A DNA stretch of 49,057 nt from Kingella denitrificans ATCC 33394 (GCF_000190695.1 NZ_GL870929.1:1650861-1699917), one strand, 5' to 3'. Counted from the stretch's first letter, positions 8,197 to 17,020 are shown. The notes: generated by a model from the sequence alone, not told the origin. Program-made: numbers and translations.

Positions 8197-8712
8197 ATGA
8201 AGACCATTCAACCCGAACGTTTTTCCGATGACGACAGCTACGAATATTACGCCGACAAACTGGCGCGAACGGGCTGCCTCACGCCTGCCGAGCATTATGT
8301 TTTTGCCCATTTCGTGCCGTTCGATTGGGACGAGTCGGCAGTGGCCGAACATTATCTGCGGCATGTGTGCCGTGCCGCGCGGTCAGGCTATGTGCATGCG
8401 TTGTACCAACTGTCGTTCGTGTTTGAATACGGCGATTACGGCGTGGCAAAGGACGCGGCATTGGCACGGCGGCTGATGGGCATTTGCGCGCGCAAGCAGC
8501 ACCCGAACGCGATATTCCACGCGGCATGGCAGGCGCAGGACGAAGCCGAACGCCGCCGGCTCATCCTGCTCGCCGCACGGAAACGCTCGCAAGCCGCCTA
8601 TCTTTATCTGGCCGACTGCCATGCCAAAGGCCGCGACGGTTTCCGCCAAAACCGCCGACTGGCCACGTTTTACAAGAAACGGGCTTGGGCGGACGGGACT
8701 TGGACGGTTTGA
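8197..8712 (+). CDS. Sel1-like repeat protein
   Basis: A 171-residue protein; the ATG at 8197 opens just after the Correia-like element, and upstream frame is antisense to ligA. Seen: helical stretches such as GYVHALYQLSFVFEYGDYGVAKDAALARRLM and QAAYLYLADCHAKGRDGFRQNRRLATFYKKRA that match the Sel1 subtype of TPR (A..LG..Y..G.GV..D...A..W). There is no clear signal peptide, so it is probably cytosolic. Sel1 proteins are protein-binding scaffolds; the partner is not known. It is monocistronic and ends with a paired DUS hairpin. Confidence 0.7.
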   Translation: MKTIQPERFSDDDSYEYYADKLARTGCLTPAEHYVFAHFVPFDWDESAVAEHYLRHVCRAARSGYVHALYQLSFVFEYGDYGVAKDAALARRLMGICARKQHPNAIFHAAWQAQDEAERRRLILLAARKRSQAAYLYLADCHAKGRDGFRQNRRLATFYKKRAWADGTWTV

Positions 8713-8732
8713 CGGATAAGGCCGTACGCATC

Positions 8733-8775
8733 AAAAAGCAGCCTGCACTTTTGAATGGGAAGTGCAGGCTGCTTT
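8733..8775 (+). terminator. Paired DUS hairpin behind the Sel1-like gene
   Basis: AAAAAGCAGCCTGCAC and GTGCAGGCTGCTTTC face each other about 20 bases after the stop codon. Confidence 0.75.
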
Positions 8776-8923
8776 CAGATTGGGCGGGCGATTTCTGTGG
8801 ACGATTGGTGTGCTGGTTATTTTTTTGTTTATGCAAACAATTCCTGCGGGCGGCAGGGTGCAGGCTGCTTTGTTATGCGTTATGCGGTTGATGCGGCAAT
8901 TCGCGGTGCGGCGGCAACCTACT

Positions 8924-8943
8924 CCCTCTCCCGTGGGAGAGGG
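8924..8943. repeat. REP-like palindrome 1
   Basis: CCCTCTCCC-GT-GGGAGAGGG is a perfect 9-bp palindrome followed by TTGGGGTGAGGG, a common form of repetitive extragenic palindrome. A weaker relative (CCCTCTC...GAGAGGG) is at 9077-9097 about 140 bases away. Confidence 0.7.
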
Positions 8944-9076
8944 TTGGGGTGAGGGCTTCTTGGGGTGCTTGCCAATCTTAAGTGCGGGCGGAAACCCGAA
9001 AGAGTGGGTATGGCGGCGATACGCCATGCTCTGTCGTTAAATTTTCTGTGCCTGTTCAGGTGGACCGTCTCCCTAG

Positions 9077-9097
9077 CCCTCTCACGCAGGAGAGGGG
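9077..9097. repeat. REP-like palindrome 2
   Basis: CCCTCTC-ACGCAG-GAGAGGG, a 7-bp stem with a 6-base loop, related to the palindrome at 8924-8943. Confidence 0.6.
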
Positions 9098-9135
9098 CAG
9101 GGTTACTGCGCCCGTTAAAAAGCAGCCTGCACGTT

Positions 9136-9831
9136 TTATTTGGCCGAGCCTTCTGCCAGCAGCCAAGCCGCCCAAGCCGCGTCATCGGGGCGCGTCAGCT
9201 TGATGTTGCGCGTGTCGCCCTCAATCAGGCGCGGCGCGTATCCGGCGCGTTCCATGGCCGAAGCCTCGTCCGTCACCTGCTGCAAATCCGCCGACTGCAA
9301 CGCCAAATGCAGGCTGCCTGCACGGAAGGCCTGCGGCGTTTGCGCCTGCCACAAACCTTCGCGCGGCACGGTGTGCACGATGCGGTGATTGTCGTCCTGC
9401 TGTTTGAGCGTATCGGCCACCGGCACGGCCAAAATCACGCCGTCCGGGCAGTGGGGCAATGCGTCCAACAGGCGGTTCAGCGCGGCAACGGGCAGGCAGC
9501 AGCGCGCCGCATCGTGCACCAGAACGATGGTGTCGGGCGATAGGTGCTGTTGCAGCAGCAGGGTGTGCAGGCCGTTGGCCACGGTGTGCGCCCGTGTTGC
9601 GCCGCCCACGCGGTACACGGCCGCATTGGCCGGCAGACGGATGGTGTCGTCAAACCATTCGTCTTCGGGCGAAATGATCACGGCAATTCGGGCAATCTGC
9701 GGATGCGCGGCAAACACATTCAGCGTGTGCTGCAACACTGGGCGGCCGGCGATTTGGGCATATTGTTTGGGCACGGGCGCGCCGAAGCGGCTGCCGACAC
9801 CTGCGGCGGGAATCAGGACGGTATAAGTCAT
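9136..9831 (-). CDS. ispD: 2-C-methyl-D-erythritol 4-phosphate cytidylyltransferase IspD
   Basis: Transfers CMP to methylerythritol phosphate in the non-mevalonate isoprenoid pathway, 231 residues. Seen: the nucleotide-binding start VLIPAAGVGSRFG with PKQY, then VLVHDAARC, and the C-terminal EGDTRNIKLTRPDD. The start at 9831 (MTYTVLIPAAG) gives the family N-terminus; the longer frame adds 16 unrelated residues. The ispF gene that often follows is not here. The gene runs away from murA, and a Correia-like element lies between the two starts, so it may influence both promoters. The final codons are close to a DUS. Confidence 0.95.
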   Translation of the reverse strand: MTYTVLIPAAGVGSRFGAPVPKQYAQIAGRPVLQHTLNVFAAHPQIARIAVIISPEDEWFDDTIRLPANAAVYRVGGATRAHTVANGLHTLLLQQHLSPDTIVLVHDAARCCLPVAALNRLLDALPHCPDGVILAVPVADTLKQQDDNHRIVHTVPREGLWQAQTPQAFRAGSLHLALQSADLQQVTDEASAMERAGYAPRLIEGDTRNIKLTRPDDAAWAAWLLAEGSAK

Positions 9832-9858
9832 CAAACGCTTTCCGATGGGAAAAGAAGG

Positions 9859-9964
9859 TATAGTGGATGAAAATTGCAATGATACGGCGTTGGCTCGCCT
9901 TGATGTACTACTTGTACGCCTTGCGGCTCGCCGCCTTGTCTCATTTTTATTTTAATCCACTATA
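9859..9964. mobile_element. Correia-like miniature element, copy 2
   Basis: Complete 106-bp copy with TATAGTGGAT at the left and ATCCACTATA at the right. It fills most of the space between the divergent starts of ispD (9831) and murA (10106). Confidence 0.88.
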
Positions 9965-10105
9965 TTGTAATGGAATTGCGCGGCGTTATGGAAAGCAGCC
10001 TGCACTTTTGCCGCCACCCAAAACCACATTCACCGCCCATTTCACGTTATAATTCGCGCTTGCTTTGAAACACCTTTTTGCAGAAATAAGAAAGTATTGA
10101 ATATT

Positions 10106-11368
10106 ATGGATAAATTACGAATCACCGGTAACGGCAAACTCAACGGCGAAATTGTGGTATCGGGCGCGAAAAATGCCGCTCTGCCGTTGATGTGCGCAGG
10201 TTTGTTGTCGGGCGGAACGCTGCGCCTGACCAATGTGCCGATGCTCGCCGACGTGAAAACCACCGAAAAACTGCTGCAAGGCATGGGTGCGACGGTGACC
10301 GGCGACGGTGTTTCCCAATTTGAAATCAACGGCGGCACGGTCAATAATACCTGCGCGCCTTATGATTTGGTGCGCACCATGCGCGCTTCGATTTTGGTGC
10401 TGGGCCCAACATTGGCGCGCTTCGGCAAAGCGGAAGTGAGCCTGCCCGGCGGCTGTGCCATCGGCGCGCGTCCGGTGGACCAGCATTTGAAAGGGCTGGA
10501 AGCAATGGGCGCACATATTGTGATTGAACACGGTTATGTAAAGGCCACCGCGCCCGAAGGCAAACTCAAAGGCGCACGCGTGGTGATGGACATGGTAACC
10601 GTGGGCGGCACGGAAAATCTGCTGATGGCGGCCACGCTGGCCGAAGGCACCACCGTGCTGGAAAACTGCGCCATGGAACCCGAAGTGGTGGATTTGGCGA
10701 ACTGCCTGGTGAAAATGGGCGCGAAAATCCAAGGCATCGGCACGCCCACCATGACGGTGGAAGGCGTGGCGGAACTGCACGGCGCGGAACACAGCGTGGT
10801 GCCCGACCGCATTGAAGCGGGCACGTTCTTGTGCGCCGTGGCCATGACGGGCGGCAAAGTCGTATTGCGCAATGCCGCGCCGCACACCATGCAGGTGGTG
10901 CTGGACAAGTTGGTGGAGGCGGGCGCCCTCATTGAAGCGGGCGACGATTGGATCAGCATCGATATGCAGCAGCGCCCCAAAGCCGTGAATATCCGCACAG
11001 CCGAACATCCCGCCTTCCCCACCGATATGCAGGCGCAGTTTATGGCGATGAACGCCGTGGCTGAAGGCAGCAGCAAAGTGGTGGAAACCATTTTTGAAAA
11101 CCGCTTCATGCACGTTCCCGAGCTGAACCGCATGGGCGCGGACATTTCGGTGGAAGGCAATACCGCCATGGTGCGCGGTGTGGAAAAACTGTCGGGCGCC
11201 ACTGTGATGGCCACCGATTTGCGCGCTTCGGCCTGCCTGGTCATCTCCGGTTTGGTGGCGGACGGCGAAACGATTGTGGACCGGATTTACCATCTGGACC
11301 GCGGCTACGAACACATCGAGAAAAAACTGGGCGGCGTTGGTGCAAAAATCGAACGGATTTCCGCCTAA
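10106..11368 (+). CDS. murA: UDP-N-acetylglucosamine 1-carboxyvinyltransferase MurA
   Basis: First committed step of peptidoglycan synthesis: adds enolpyruvate from PEP to UDP-GlcNAc. It has 420 residues, the normal length. Seen: GAKNAALP near the start, the active-site cysteine in PGGCAIGARPVDQH (C117), and the RASACLVISGLVADG region near the end. The start at 10106 (MDKLRI) is supported by AAGAAAG upstream; a TTG three codons earlier is less likely. C117 is the residue modified by fosfomycin in other MurA proteins. It is monocistronic, with a strong paired DUS terminator. Confidence 0.97.
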   Translation: MDKLRITGNGKLNGEIVVSGAKNAALPLMCAGLLSGGTLRLTNVPMLADVKTTEKLLQGMGATVTGDGVSQFEINGGTVNNTCAPYDLVRTMRASILVLGPTLARFGKAEVSLPGGCAIGARPVDQHLKGLEAMGAHIVIEHGYVKATAPEGKLKGARVVMDMVTVGGTENLLMAATLAEGTTVLENCAMEPEVVDLANCLVKMGAKIQGIGTPTMTVEGVAELHGAEHSVVPDRIEAGTFLCAVAMTGGKVVLRNAAPHTMQVVLDKLVEAGALIEAGDDWISIDMQQRPKAVNIRTAEHPAFPTDMQAQFMAMNAVAEGSSKVVETIFENRFMHVPELNRMGADISVEGNTAMVRGVEKLSGATVMATDLRASACLVISGLVADGETIVDRIYHLDRGYEHIEKKLGGVGAKIERISA

Positions 11369-11388
11369 TCCATTGACCTGTATCAAGT

Positions 11389-11433
11389 AAAAAGCAGCCT
11401 GCACCCCGAAAAACAAGGTGCAGGCTGCTTTTT
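11389..11433 (+). terminator. Paired DUS hairpin behind murA
   Basis: AAAAAGCAGCCTGCACC and GGTGCAGGCTGCTTTTT form a 17-bp stem with an 11-base loop. It also faces the end of the minus-strand lipoprotein gene at 11449, so it may act in both directions. Confidence 0.85.
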
Positions 11434-11448
11434 CATATTTGCGCCGCG

Positions 11449-11661
11449 TTATTTGGCCTGTTCGTCAATCTGTTCAGCCTGTTTTTTCTGCATATCTTCC
11501 ACCGACTTGGCTGCATTCATGGCTTTTTCGCGGTTTTGAATCACTTGCTCGCCAGGGCTGTTGGCCTCCTGTTTCGGCGGCTGCGCTTCGGCGGCGGTTT
11601 CACTTTTGCCGCCGCAGGCTGCCAGCATCAGCACCACGGACAAACACAAAACGGTTTTCAT
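11449..11661 (-). CDS. Small lipoprotein, unknown function
   Basis: A 70-residue protein with a lipobox LMLAAC (Cys at residue 16) and a charged, Gln/Lys-rich mature part (QNREKAMNAAKSVEDMQKKQAEQIDEQAK) that is probably a coiled coil. Three ATG codons are in a row; 11661 is preferred because the AAGGAG on the minus strand is then 8 bases away, but 11664 is also possible. The product should be lipid-anchored, probably in the outer membrane, and resembles small Neisserial lipoproteins of unknown role. It follows murB in the same direction with a 85-base gap. Confidence 0.75.
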   Translation of the reverse strand: MKTVLCLSVVLMLAACGGKSETAAEAQPPKQEANSPGEQVIQNREKAMNAAKSVEDMQKKQAEQIDEQAK

Positions 11662-11746
11662 CATCATGCTCCTTATAGGGTTAGGGGGATGGGGCATTGT
11701 ACGCCTGCCGCTGGCAAAAAGCAGCCTGCACATACCAAAACGACAC

Positions 11747-12781
11747 TCACGCGGCCAAAGGCAGCCACACGGGTTCCGGCTGCAAATCCACCGCGAAGCG
11801 TTGCGCGACAATGCGGCAGATTTCGTCCGACAAGGCGCGCACGTCGGCGGCGGTGGCGTGGTTTTTGTTCACCAGTACCAAAGCCTGTTTGTCGTGCACG
11901 GCCGCACCGCCGATGGTTTTGCCTTTCAGGCCGCATTGGTCGATTAACCAGCCTGCGGCCAGCTTCATGCGCCCGTCCGGCTGCGGATAATGCGGCATTT
12001 GCGGATATTGCGCCAACAGCGTTTGCGCGTGGGCAGCATCCACCAGCGGATTTTTGTAGAAACTGCCGACATTGCCCAGCACGGTCGGGTCGGGCAGTTT
12101 GCTGCGGCGGATGGCGCACACGGCTTGGGCAACGTCTTGCGCGGTGGGGGTGCGGCCGCTGCATTGCTCTGCCAAAACCTGCGCCAAATCGCCGTATTTC
12201 ACGTTCGGCACAAACTGCGTATCCAGTCGGAAGACGACTGAAGTAATCACATAACGCTGCCGTCCTTCGTGTTTGAAAATGCTGTCGCGGTAGGCAAAGC
12301 GGCATTCGGCGTTTGACAGCTCGCGCCATTCCTGCGCCTGTACATCGAAGCAGCGCACGCTGTGGATGCGGTCTTTCACTTCCACGCCGTATGCGCCGAT
12401 GTTCTGCACGGGCGATGCGCCGACTGTGCCGGGAATCAGGCTTAAGTTTTCCAGCCCGCCCAGCCCCATGTGCAGGCTGCTTTGTACGAATTCGTGCCAG
12501 TTTTCGCCGGCCTGCGCTTCCAGCAGGACGCTGTCGGGCGTGCGTTCCAATTCGCGGATGCCGCGCGTGGCCATGCGCACCACCAGCGATGGGAAATCCT
12601 GCATAAACAGGACATTGCTGCCGCCGCCCAACCAGCACACGGTGGCGGCGTCAAATTCGGGCAGCCTGCAGATTTCGGGCAAATCGCCGCTGTCGGTCAA
12701 TTCGATATAGTGCGCCGCACGGGCGGGCAGGCCAAAGGTGGTGTGCGGGGCAAGCGGGTAATCGTGTTGTCGTGTAAACAT
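11747..12781 (-). CDS. murB: UDP-N-acetylenolpyruvoylglucosamine reductase MurB
   Basis: Reduces the MurA product to UDP-MurNAc with NADPH and FAD. It has 344 residues and is the type I form. Seen: the opening HTTFGLPARA, GGGSNVLF for FAD binding, LIPGTVGASPVQNIGAYG, YRDSIFK, and RRSKLPDPTVLGNVGSFYKNP. The ATG at 12781 is 15 bases after the stop of the MATE gene, so the two are likely one transcript. MurA and MurB lie only 378 bases apart but converge, so they are not an operon. An internal DUS gives the peptide SSLHMG. Confidence 0.95.
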   Translation of the reverse strand: MFTRQHDYPLAPHTTFGLPARAAHYIELTDSGDLPEICRLPEFDAATVCWLGGGSNVLFMQDFPSLVVRMATRGIRELERTPDSVLLEAQAGENWHEFVQSSLHMGLGGLENLSLIPGTVGASPVQNIGAYGVEVKDRIHSVRCFDVQAQEWRELSNAECRFAYRDSIFKHEGRQRYVITSVVFRLDTQFVPNVKYGDLAQVLAEQCSGRTPTAQDVAQAVCAIRRSKLPDPTVLGNVGSFYKNPLVDAAHAQTLLAQYPQMPHYPQPDGRMKLAAGWLIDQCGLKGKTIGGAAVHDKQALVLVNKNHATAADVRALSDEICRIVAQRFAVDLQPEPVWLPLAA

Positions 12782-12796
12782 GGGGTCAAATTTCGG

Positions 12797-14182
12797 TTAA
12801 TGAGGGGGCAGGCTGCGCTCGCGCAATGCGATTTTGCTGCGCTTTTCCAGATACCATACCAGCGCGGCGGCAGCGGAAAACAGGGATAAAATCAGGGCGG
12901 TCCAAAAGCCGTAAATGCCCATGCCGGCGGGATAGGCCAGCGCATAGCCCGGCAGAAGCCCCAAGAGCCAGAAGGCGATGGCGTGGATAATCATGGGGAC
13001 GCGCGTGATTTTGTAGCCGCGCAAGGCATAGGAAGCGATGCACTGCGTGAAGTCGAATAATTGGAAAATGGCGGCAAAAACCGTTACTTGTACCGCAATG
13101 GCCACCACATTCGGGTCTTTGTTATACAGCGTGACAAAAAATCCGCGGCCGAACAGCAGCAGGCAGAAAGTGCAGGCTGCCAAGAGCACGCCCAGCAGCA
13201 GCGACACGCCGGCAATATACCGCGCCCGAGCAAACTGCCGCTTGCCCAAAGAATAGCCCACACGGACGGTGGCCGCCGTGCCGACCGCCTGCGGAATCAT
13301 ATAAACAATACTGGTCATGCTCATCACGATTTGCTGTGCGGCCACATAATCTTCGCCCAAATCGGCAATCTGCCACACAATCACAGTGAACAGGCTGGCT
13401 TCCAGAAAATACGACAATCCAATCGGCCAGCCCAGCCGCCAGAGCTGCTTTTGCACGGCAAGGCGCGGGCGCGTGATGCGCTGCATCAGCCCGAACGGCG
13501 CGAAATACGGCGTTTTGGCAATGTACAGCCACAGCGCGGCGGTGTTGAACCAGAACACCACGGCGGAAGCGACACCGGCACCGGCACCGCCCATTTCAGG
13601 TGCGCCGAATTTGCCGTAAATAAACATATAATTCAACGGGATGTTCAGAAGCAATGCTGCCCAGCTAATCCACATAATCGCTTTGGGGCGGTGCAGGCTG
13701 GAAGCATAGGCATGCAGGGCGCGGTACAGCATGGCGGCGGGCATGGACAGCGCCATGCAGAACAGGTATTGCCCGAACATGGTTTCAATGTGCTCGGACA
13801 TCGTTAAATAATTTTTCAGCGGCTCAATCATGGCAAACATCAGCACCATGCCGACCAAGCCCAAAAACAGGCCGAACCACAAACCCTGCCGGCCGCTTTC
13901 GCCCACTTTTTCTTTTTCGCCCGCGCCGTATAGCTGGGCGATGGTGGGGTTGAGCGCGGTCATAATCCCCATGAAGGTGATGAACACGGTAACGAACACC
14001 GAGCTGCCCAATGCAACGGCGGTCAGGTCGTCTTTACCGGCCGCGCCGGACATGGCCGTGTCCACCACGCCCACGGCAACGGCGGCAATCTGCGCCATCA
14101 TCATGGGCAGCGCGAGGCTGACGAGGGGTTTGATTTCGCCGATAAAGTTGCGGCGGGAATATTGGTTTAAATCAAAAAGCAT
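12797..14182 (-). CDS. norM: MATE family multidrug efflux protein (NorM type)
   Basis: A 461-residue inner-membrane exporter with about 12 helices in two halves, each starting with the family pattern (LALPMMMAQIAAVAVGVVDTAMSGAAG and a second repeat after about residue 240). MATE proteins exchange cationic drugs for sodium or protons. This one is close to Neisserial NorM by its MSGAAGKDDLTAVALGSS region, from memory. The start at 14182 has a weak ribosome site. It is upstream of murB in a probable two-gene unit. Substrates are not visible in the sequence. Confidence 0.92.
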   Translation of the reverse strand: MLFDLNQYSRRNFIGEIKPLVSLALPMMMAQIAAVAVGVVDTAMSGAAGKDDLTAVALGSSVFVTVFITFMGIMTALNPTIAQLYGAGEKEKVGESGRQGLWFGLFLGLVGMVLMFAMIEPLKNYLTMSEHIETMFGQYLFCMALSMPAAMLYRALHAYASSLHRPKAIMWISWAALLLNIPLNYMFIYGKFGAPEMGGAGAGVASAVVFWFNTAALWLYIAKTPYFAPFGLMQRITRPRLAVQKQLWRLGWPIGLSYFLEASLFTVIVWQIADLGEDYVAAQQIVMSMTSIVYMIPQAVGTAATVRVGYSLGKRQFARARYIAGVSLLLGVLLAACTFCLLLFGRGFFVTLYNKDPNVVAIAVQVTVFAAIFQLFDFTQCIASYALRGYKITRVPMIIHAIAFWLLGLLPGYALAYPAGMGIYGFWTALILSLFSAAAALVWYLEKRSKIALRERSLPPH

Positions 14183-14200
14183 AAATAGGTTCGCAAATAG

Positions 14201-14241
14201 GTGCAGGCTGCTTTTGGAATGCGGTCAAAAGCAGCCTGCAC
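14201..14241 (-). terminator. Paired DUS hairpin between aspC and the MATE gene
   Basis: GTGCAGGCTGCTTTT and AAAAGCAGCCTGCAC face each other 20 bases after the aspC stop, on the minus strand. The T run lies inside the loop side, so termination strength is uncertain. Confidence 0.6.
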
Positions 14242-14260
14242 GTTCACGGCAAGGGTTGGA

Positions 14261-15454
14261 TTACAATACTTTCACAATGCTTTCGCACAAATAGCGGATA
14301 TTGCTGTCGGTGATGCCGGCCACGTTGATGCGGCCGCTGCGCACGGCATAAATGGCAAATTCGTCTTTCAGGCGGTCCACTTGTTCCGCGGTTAAGCCGG
14401 AGAACGAGAACATGCCGTTTTGTTGCACAATAAAATCAAAATCCTGCGTTGCGCCGCATTCTTTGAGCGTATCGACAAATTTCTGGCGCATGGTTTTGAT
14501 GCGTGCGCGCATTTCGTCCAATTCCGCAATCCATTGCGCTTTCAGTTGCGCGTCCTGCAAAACGGTGGCGATGGTGGCGCCGCCGTGCGAAGCGGGGTTG
14601 GAATACAGCGTACGGATGATGGTTTTGACTTGGCTGAATGCGCGGTTGGCTGTCGCTTCGTCGGCCGCCACGATGGTGAATGCGCCCACGCGTTCGTTAT
14701 ACATGCCGAAGTTTTTGGAATACGAGCTGGCCACCAGCAATTCGGGATTGTGTTTCGCAAACGCGCGCAGGCCGTATGCATCTTCTTCCAGGCCGTTGGC
14801 AAAGCCTTGGTAGGCAAAGTCAAACAGCGGCAGCCAGCCTTTTTCGGCCGACATTTTGGCCAGCGCGTCCCATTGTTCGGGTGTGGGGTCGATACCAGTC
14901 GGATTGTGGCAGCAGCCGTGCAGCAGCACCACGTCGCCTGCCTGCGCCTGCGACAAATCTTCCAGCAGTCCCGCCCAATCCAAGCCGTGCGCCTGTTTGT
15001 CGTAATAGCGGTAATCGCGGATGTTCATGCCCACCGCGTTGAAAATAGCGTTGTGGTTCGGCCAGGTGGGTGCGGAAATCCACACGTTTTTCGCATTGGT
15101 TTGGCGTTTGATGAATTCGGCCGCCACGCGCAACGCGCCGGTACCGCCCAAACTTTGCGCGGTTTTGGCGCGTTTTTGCGCAATGATTTCGTGTCCCGCA
15201 CCAAACAGCAGTTCTTGCGTGGCGGCGTTATAGGCGGCCACGCCGTCGATGGTCAGGTAGTTTTTGGTGTTTTCCTGTGCCAGCAGGCGCGTTTCGGCTT
15301 CTTTAACGGATTTCAGAATCGGTGTTTGTCCTTGCGCGTCTTTATACACGCCGATGCCCAGATTGACTTTTTCGGCGCGAGTTTCGGCTTTGAAGGCTTC
15401 GCCCAGGCCCAAAATCGGGTCGGCGGGCGCGGCTTGGATGTGGTCGAACAACAT
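14261..15454 (-). CDS. aspC: Aspartate / aromatic amino acid aminotransferase, class I
   Basis: A PLP enzyme moving the amino group between aspartate (or aromatic amino acids) and 2-oxoglutarate, 397 residues. Seen: AAPADPILGLGEAF, NLGIGVYKD, GGTGALRVAAEF, HGCCHNPTGIDP, FDFAYQGFANG, and the PLP lysine in SSYSKNFG (K247). It aligns over its full length with E. coli AspC; tyrB is the alternative name used in Neisseria. The start at 15454 has AAGGAG 8 bases upstream; a much longer frame upstream is antisense to the next gene and is rejected. It is single-gene, between two DUS hairpins. Confidence 0.95.
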   Translation of the reverse strand: MLFDHIQAAPADPILGLGEAFKAETRAEKVNLGIGVYKDAQGQTPILKSVKEAETRLLAQENTKNYLTIDGVAAYNAATQELLFGAGHEIIAQKRAKTAQSLGGTGALRVAAEFIKRQTNAKNVWISAPTWPNHNAIFNAVGMNIRDYRYYDKQAHGLDWAGLLEDLSQAQAGDVVLLHGCCHNPTGIDPTPEQWDALAKMSAEKGWLPLFDFAYQGFANGLEEDAYGLRAFAKHNPELLVASSYSKNFGMYNERVGAFTIVAADEATANRAFSQVKTIIRTLYSNPASHGGATIATVLQDAQLKAQWIAELDEMRARIKTMRQKFVDTLKECGATQDFDFIVQQNGMFSFSGLTAEQVDRLKDEFAIYAVRSGRINVAGITDSNIRYLCESIVKVL

Positions 15455-15539
15455 GGAACAGCTCCTTGAACGAGGGTTGGATGAGTGGAAAATCTTTGCA
15501 TTTATACTGCTATCGCCGTGCAATGGCAAGGGTTTTTCC

Positions 15540-15586
15540 AAAAAAGCAGCCTGCACGCCCCAAAGGTAGGGTGCAGGCTGCTTTTT
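15540..15586 (-). terminator. Paired DUS hairpin behind the C4-dicarboxylate transporter
   Basis: AAAAAAGCAGCCTGCAC and GTGCAGGCTGCTTTTT form a strong stem just after the stop at 15597 on the minus strand. Confidence 0.8.
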
Positions 15587-15596
15587 CATGGCAAAA

Positions 15597-16937
15597 TTAC
15601 AGCACCAGCGGCGCGAACACAAAGCCCAGCAATACCGAAAGCGCAATCGCCAGCAGCCCCGGCAGGAAGAACGGATGGTTGAACACATAGCGGCCGATGC
15701 GCGTGCTGCCCGTGTCGTCCATCTGCACCGCGCCCAGCAGGGTGGGATAGGTGGGCAATACGAACAGGGCGGACACGGCGGCGAAGCTGGCCACCAAAAT
15801 ATACGCATTTTGTGGGTTTTCCGGCGTAATGCCCAGCGCCACCATCACGGCGGGCATCAGCGCTTTCGCCGTGGCCGCTTGCGAGTAGAGCAGCATGCTG
15901 GCGAAGAACAGGGCAACGGCCAGCAGCCACGGATAATCCGACACCAGTGTGGACGCGCCGTTTTTAATCGTGTCGATGTGCGCCGATACGAACGTATCGC
16001 CCAGCCATGCCACGCCCAGCACGCACACCGCCGCCGCCATGCCCGATTTGAACGTGGACATTTCCAGCAGGCGGCCGCTGTCCAAACGGCACGACACCAC
16101 GATAATGGCGGCAATGCCGAGCATAAAGCCCATAATCGCACCGTCGCGCGGCAGCACGGGTTCTTTAATCAGGCCGATGGCGGGCGAAATGGCGCAGGCA
16201 TACAGCACCACCGCCAGCACGCCGGCGCAGAAAATCAGTACGGAACGTTTCGCCGTGTCGGGCAATGCGGCCATCGCTTCAGCCGAACGCGGCGGCGCAA
16301 CCAAACCGGCCGCCAGCCGTTCTTGATAAATTTTATCGCCCGACAAATCCAGCCGCCAAAACAAGTTCACCAGCAAAGACACCAGCATGCAGGCTGCAAA
16401 TGTCGTCGCAATCCAAATCAAGAGCAGCTTCGGATAGCTGATGCCCAAGGGTTCGAGCAGGCCGCTCATAAACACCACCGCCGCACTCACGGGCGATGCG
16501 GTAATCGCAATCTGCGACGACACCACCGACAGGCTCAGCGGCGCGGAAGGCTTGATGTTTTCGCCTTTGGCCACTTCCACAATCACCGGCATCACCGAAA
16601 ACGCGGTGTGCCCTGTGCCGGCCAGCAGTGTGAGCAGATAGGTAACCGTAGGAGCGAGAAAATTGATATTTTTGGGATTTTTGCGCAACAGGCGTTCCGC
16701 CACGCCCACCAGGTAATCCAAGCCGCCCGCCAGCTGCATGGCGGAAATGGCGGCAATGACCGACATGATGATTAAAATCACGTCATATGGGATTTTGCCC
16801 GGCGGCACGCCCAGCAGCAGCGCCAGCAGCACCACGCCCAAGCCGCCCATATAGCCGATGGAAAGCCCGCCCAGCCGCGCGCCGAAAAAAATCGCGCCCA
16901 ATAGCACGACCAATTGAAAAAACAATATGACTGTCAT
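15597..16937 (-). CDS. Anaerobic C4-dicarboxylate transporter (DcuA/DcuB family)
   Basis: A 446-residue inner-membrane antiporter for fumarate, succinate, malate or aspartate, used in anaerobic fumarate respiration or aspartate uptake. Seen: LPGKIPYDVILIIMSVIAAI, GGLDYLVGVAERLLRKNPKNI, AGTGHTAFSVMPVI, ITASPVSAAVV, and the C-terminal helices of the family. DcuA and DcuB cannot be told apart safely here. Upstream on the minus strand are a TATGAT -10 element (16979-16984) and a weak FNR-like site centred 29 bases further, which would suit control by oxygen. A paired DUS terminator follows. Confidence 0.93.
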   Translation of the reverse strand: MTVILFFQLVVLLGAIFFGARLGGLSIGYMGGLGVVLLALLLGVPPGKIPYDVILIIMSVIAAISAMQLAGGLDYLVGVAERLLRKNPKNINFLAPTVTYLLTLLAGTGHTAFSVMPVIVEVAKGENIKPSAPLSLSVVSSQIAITASPVSAAVVFMSGLLEPLGISYPKLLLIWIATTFAACMLVSLLVNLFWRLDLSGDKIYQERLAAGLVAPPRSAEAMAALPDTAKRSVLIFCAGVLAVVLYACAISPAIGLIKEPVLPRDGAIMGFMLGIAAIIVVSCRLDSGRLLEMSTFKSGMAAAVCVLGVAWLGDTFVSAHIDTIKNGASTLVSDYPWLLAVALFFASMLLYSQAATAKALMPAVMVALGITPENPQNAYILVASFAAVSALFVLPTYPTLLGAVQMDDTGSTRIGRYVFNHPFFLPGLLAIALSVLLGFVFAPLVL

Positions 16938-16978
16938 TGAAAATACTCCTGTGAAGCGTTTGTTATGTGTGGGGGCGA

Positions 16979-17020
16979 ATCATAACACTATCTGGCGCAT
17001 TTTTAAAAGATTTTTGCCAA
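16979..17020 (-). promoter_or_regulatory. Possible FNR-type promoter of the C4-dicarboxylate transporter
   Basis: On the minus strand TATGAT (16984-16979) lies 22 bases downstream of TTGGCAAAAATCTT (17020-17007). That is the class II spacing for an FNR site at -41.5. The half sites TTGGC and ATCTT keep only 6 of 10 consensus positions, so this is weak. Confidence 0.3.

Larger units (their letters stand above)
8713..9135. other. 423-base intergenic region with DUS and palindromes
   Basis: No convincing gene. It holds a paired DUS terminator (8733-8775) for the Sel1-like gene, a single DUS near 8860, two CCCTCTC/GAGAGGG palindromes (8924-8943 and 9077-9097) and a DUS at the end of ispD. Open frames here are made of DUS and palindrome sequence. 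Confidence 0.7.

Noticed and set aside
8731..9027. Minus-strand frame of 98 codons in the intergenic region
   Set aside because: Made of DUS and palindrome sequence, without ribosome site or protein-like pattern.
10115..11416. 433-codon minus-strand frame across murA
   Set aside because: Antisense shadow of a well-supported enzyme; composition is typical of G+C-rich reverse frames (His/Ala/Phe-rich).
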